Positions 13,473 through 16,294 of a stretch of DNA of 16,294 bases are shown in pieces. The position numbers and the translations under genes were made by a program. Each line of letters opens with the position of its first letter. Within the stretch, counting starts at the first letter, position 1. This DNA is from CAYVVT01 sp964454335 (GTDB lineage: Bacteria > Fidelibacterota > UBA8477 > JABMPR01): positions 1 through 16,294 of the forward strand of contig CAYVVT010000029.1 in the NCBI GenBank assembly GCA_964454335.1, given 5' to 3'. Below the pieces are notes generated by a model, which searched no databases, was not told where the DNA came from, and saw nothing but the letters and a program-made list of their open reading frames with translations.

Positions 13473-14837
13473 TCAGATCTCTCGTCTCAGGCGGGCCACC
13501 GGGATGCTCATCTGTTCGCGGTATTTGGCCACCGTACGACGGGCAATGGGAAAACCCTCTACCTGGAGCATCTTGGAGATGGCCTCATCGCTGATGGGAC
13601 GGCCCTTGTCCTCCTCCTGGATGATCTTCTTGAGCCGCTCCTTGATGCGCCTTGTGGAGATATTCTCACCATCTTCGGCTTCGATACCCTCGCTGAAGAA
13701 ATAACGCAGTTCAAATATGCCCCAATCCGTCTGGGCATACTTCCCGCTGGTCACCCTGCTGATGGTGGAGATGTCCATGCTGATATCCTCGGCGATATCC
13801 CTCAGCACCATGGGTTTCAGGCGTTCCTTGCCATGGATGAAGAATTCCTTCTGCCGCTCGATGATGGCGTGGATCACCTTCATCATGGTGATACGTCGCA
13901 TCTGGATGGAATTGATGAACCATTTGGCGGATTCAACCTTCTTCTTCAGAAAGAGTTTCGTATCTGTATCCAGGCTGCGCTGATTCTTCAGCATGCTGCG
14001 GTAGGTGTTCGAGATACGCAACTCGGGGATGAAGGCATCGTTCAAGCTTACGATGAACTCACCTTCCTGCTCACGAATGTAAAAATCGGGGGTGATGTAA
14101 TTGGTCCGGGGATCCAGGTAGCCGTCACCCGGTTTAGGGCTCAGGCGGGAAATGAGGTCTTCAGCCTGACGCAGCCCATCTTTGCTCAAATGCAACTTCC
14201 GCAGGATACGTTCGAAACGGCGGTTGGCGAACTCATCGAAATAGTCGCGGATGATATAATGTGCCGGCGTATCGGGGTAACGCTTCTCAATCTGGATGAG
14301 CAGGGTCTCCTGCAGGGTTCGGGCTCCAATGCCCTGGGGCTCCAACTGCATGAGCTGTGCATGCAGATCCTCGACGATCTTGAGATCCACCTCGAATTTC
14401 TCAGCGAGATACTCAAGGGGGATGATCAGGTAACCACGTTCATCGATACTCCAGATCATCTCCTCCATGATCTCGTTCTGCTGGTTATCCAGGCTCAGTT
14501 CCTTGATCTGTTCCAGCAGCTCCTCGGCCAGGCTGGGCAGATAGGGATTCTGGATCTCTACCTCTTCCTTGTTCTTGTCGTAGTATTCCTTGGCTTCGTA
14601 TCCATCGTTCTGGAAATAATCATCAAGGTCGATATCCGGCTCTTCCTCAGTGCTCTCTTCCTCGTCATTCTCGACTTCCTCGATCTCCTCGTTCATCTCC
14701 AGCAGGGGATTGATCTCGAGTTCCGTCTTAATGCGTTGTTCAAGGGCAATGGCAGGGAGTTGTAGCAGGGTTGACAGCAGGATCTGCTGTGGTGTGAGCG
14801 TCTGCTTGAGTTCAAGATGTTGGGATAGTTCGACCAT
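13473..14837 (-). CDS. rpoN: RNA polymerase sigma-54 factor
   Basis: Region I is the Gln/Leu-rich N-terminus (about 1-45, LKQTLTPQQILLSTLLQLP), which contacts activators. Region II is a short, very acidic linker (about 49-73). The core-binding domain follows (about 95-290). The C-terminal DNA-binding part contains a helix-turn-helix (about 355-377, DISTISRVTSGKYAQT), then GIFELRYFFSEG, and ends in the RpoN box ARRTVAKYRE (432-441), which recognises the -24 promoter element. At 454 residues it is full length. It starts three bases after the lptB stop in the conserved lptB-rpoN arrangement. A sigma-54-like sequence lies upstream of pilM in the same window. Confidence 0.95.
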   Translation of the reverse strand: MVELSQHLELKQTLTPQQILLSTLLQLPAIALEQRIKTELEINPLLEMNEEIEEVENDEEESTEEEPDIDLDDYFQNDGYEAKEYYDKNKEEVEIQNPYLPSLAEELLEQIKELSLDNQQNEIMEEMIWSIDERGYLIIPLEYLAEKFEVDLKIVEDLHAQLMQLEPQGIGARTLQETLLIQIEKRYPDTPAHYIIRDYFDEFANRRFERILRKLHLSKDGLRQAEDLISRLSPKPGDGYLDPRTNYITPDFYIREQEGEFIVSLNDAFIPELRISNTYRSMLKNQRSLDTDTKLFLKKKVESAKWFINSIQMRRITMMKVIHAIIERQKEFFIHGKERLKPMVLRDIAEDISMDISTISRVTSGKYAQTDWGIFELRYFFSEGIEAEDGENISTRRIKERLKKIIQEEDKGRPISDEAISKMLQVEGFPIARRTVAKYREQMSIPVARLRREI

Positions 14838-14840
14838 GAT

Positions 14841-15575
14841 TCAACGATCTAGTCTGAAATTGCTACCTAGGTACAATTTCCGCGCCTGGTCATCATTTGC
14901 GAGAAACTCAGCATTACCTGATAATAAGATTTTTCCCTGGAAAAGCAAATAAGCCCGGTCTGTAATGGAGAGGGTCTCATGGACATTATGGTCCGTAATA
15001 AGTACCCCAATACCCTTTTCCTTCAGCTTCAGTACGATCTGCTGTATATCCTCTACGGCAATGGGATCAACTCCAGCGAACGGCTCATCCAGAAGAATGA
15101 AATCCGGATCCGTCACCAGAGCCCGTGATATCTCAGTCCGCCGTCGTTCACCGCCACTGAGCTGGTTACCTTTGCTCTTCCTGACCTGGGTGATGGAGAG
15201 TTCTTCCAGAAGGCGTTCCAGCTTGGCTTCCTTCTTCTCCGGAGACAGCTCCAGCTGCTCGAGCACCAGCTTGAGGTTCTCCTCGACACTGAGCTTGCGG
15301 AAGACACTGGCTTCCTGGGGCAGATATCCGATCCCGGACCTGGCACGCTGGTACATGGGCTCCCGTGTGATCTCATTCTCATTCAGAAAAACTGCACCTG
15401 AATACGGCCGGATCATACCAGTGATCATATAGAATGTGGTTGTCTTACCGGCACCGTTGGGCCCCAGCAGGCCTACGATCTCCCCCTTATTTACGGCGAC
15501 AGTAACATTATCGACGACCTTGCGCTTACCATAGAACTTGACAAGATTCTCACCACGCAGGGTCAACTCACTCAT
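14841..15575 (-). CDS. lptB: LptB, ATPase of the lipopolysaccharide export ABC transporter
   Basis: LptB2 powers extraction of LPS from the inner membrane with LptF and LptG and feeds the LptC-LptA-LptDE bridge. All ABC motifs are present: Walker A GPNGAGKT (38-45), Q-loop LPQEASVFRKL (85-95), signature LSGGE (139-143), Walker B FILLDEP (159-165) and H196. The PQEASVFRKLSVEEN wording and EPFAGVDPIAV (164-174) are characteristic of LptB and separate it from other exporters. Its 244 residues match the family. It overlaps lptC by eight bases and is followed by rpoN after three. Confidence 0.95.
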   Translation of the reverse strand: MSELTLRGENLVKFYGKRKVVDNVTVAVNKGEIVGLLGPNGAGKTTTFYMITGMIRPYSGAVFLNENEITREPMYQRARSGIGYLPQEASVFRKLSVEENLKLVLEQLELSPEKKEAKLERLLEELSITQVRKSKGNQLSGGERRRTEISRALVTDPDFILLDEPFAGVDPIAVEDIQQIVLKLKEKGIGVLITDHNVHETLSITDRAYLLFQGKILLSGNAEFLANDDQARKLYLGSNFRLDR

Positions 15576-16110
15576 CGCTCATCTCCCGATAGGTGACACC
15601 TGTGGGTTGTAGAATGGTCCAGTTCTCAAGACTGGCATCCGACTCGAATCCAATACCGTAGAGTGTATCCATTTCAGAGGTAAAGGTGATGGTCTCTTCG
15701 GTGAAGATGATCTCCTTCTTCTCATTCCACAGCAATCTGGTGGTCCGCAGCGTCATCCCGGAGTCGGATACCACGTACACATCACCGGTTGCGGTAAACA
15801 GACGCCGTCTATCGTCGATGTGGCCTGTATCTGCGGTCATTACCGAACTGTGCGTACCATCCGAATTGTAGAAATCCAGCTTCACGTGGCCGATGAACTC
15901 GATTTCCCGCGGTTCCTCGAACTGTACCAGGTAATCGGCCCGGGCGGTGACGTTCTGCTGACCTGCCGAGCTGATCAGTACCGTGCTGTTCCAACTCTCC
16001 TGGCTGGGGATCCGTTCTTCCACCTCGACGGCATCTGTGGCAGTCTGTCCCACGGGTTCGCAGGCCAGGAATACCATGAAAATCCCTGCTATGGTCATGA
16101 ATCGCTTCAT
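15568..16110 (-). CDS. lptC: LptC-family LPS export protein, probable lipoprotein
   Basis: The 180-residue protein has a short N-terminal hydrophobic segment ending in FLAC (Cys17), an imperfect lipobox, so it is probably a lipoprotein, unlike E. coli LptC with its transmembrane anchor. The rest is a beta-strand-rich OstA/LptC-type fold (about 45-170), with repeated strands such as ADYLVQFEEP, TGHIDDRRRLFTATGDVYV and LLWNEKKEIIFTEE. LptC accepts LPS from LptB2FG and passes it to LptA. GGAG stands two bases before the ATG, which is short; a second Met at residue 5 is an alternative start. The gene is first in lptC-lptB-rpoN. Confidence 0.85.
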   Translation of the reverse strand: MKRFMTIAGIFMVFLACEPVGQTATDAVEVEERIPSQESWNSTVLISSAGQQNVTARADYLVQFEEPREIEFIGHVKLDFYNSDGTHSSVMTADTGHIDDRRRLFTATGDVYVVSDSGMTLRTTRLLWNEKKEIIFTEETITFTSEMDTLYGIGFESDASLENWTILQPTGVTYREMSDE

Positions 16111-16210
16111 CGCTCCAATCTAAGTCCAGTCAGATTCTTTGTCAGTGAAAAAGGAGAAAAAAGCCCTCAAATGGCGTTATTATCGGTGTATATATTTGGG
16201 ATTTGATTAT

Positions 16211-16286
<76 letters not shown>

Positions 16287-16294
16287 TAAAGACA

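Noticed and set aside
13467..14765. Plus-strand open frame of 432 codons opposite rpoN
   Set aside because: It is antisense to a full-length rpoN with all conserved motifs. Long antisense frames arise from the codon use of acidic and Leu-rich proteins.

Overview
The window reads as a chromosomal segment of a Gram-negative (diderm) bacterium of roughly balanced GC content. It carries an outer-membrane secretin, two Lpt lipopolysaccharide-export genes and a sigma-54 gene. The lptC-lptB-rpoN order, the short secretin and the intergenic repeats beside a small GIY-YIG gene suggest a lineage of the Fibrobacterota-Chlorobiota-Bacteroidota supergroup, possibly Neomarinimicrobiota. That placement is inference; no marker gene here settles it.

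Layout. Bases 1-130: the tail of an unidentified gene and a clear rho-independent terminator. Bases 131-862: a long non-coding region with a palindromic repeat, two matching 22-bp dyads, a sigma-54-like -24/-12 sequence and a near-consensus sigma-70 promoter, all pointing at the next operon. Bases 863-6950: a type IV pilus assembly operon, pilM-N-O-P-like-Q, followed by a single-domain response regulator and a soluble REC-PAS-kinase protein. pilM carries an in-frame TAA 46 codons before its natural end. Bases 7035-8909: an MFS exporter and a CoA-pyrophosphatase-type Nudix hydrolase. Bases 8913-10719, minus strand: an HD-domain hydrolase, a LOG-family nucleotide-processing protein and a small TrpR/YerC-type regulator with a perfect palindrome over its start codon. 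Bases 10841-12546: a two-gene ABC-2 exporter, divergent from the regulator.

Bases 12547-13472 hold a GIY-YIG gene flanked by three inverted-repeat units of about 150-190 bp. Each unit has two arms in opposite orientation, and the arms contain hairpins whose stems differ between copies while the TTT loop is kept. This resembles REPIN or MITE organisation with a GIY-YIG nuclease in the place a RAYT transposase would occupy. It is the best candidate here for an undescribed system. Bases 13473-16110, minus strand: rpoN, lptB and lptC. Bases 16211-16286: a heptanucleotide tandem repeat upstream of lptC.

How it fits together. The pilus inner-membrane platform (PilM, N, O and the PilP-like protein) and secretin share one transcript with two signalling proteins that probably control it. 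The TGTC/GACA dyads and the sigma-54-like site upstream, with rpoN in the same window, suggest enhancer-dependent control in addition to a sigma-70 promoter. Several genes (MFS, ABC ATPase, TrpR-like) lack a Shine-Dalgarno sequence and have a -10-like box a few bases before the ATG, while others have strong ones, so leaderless and led transcripts may coexist.
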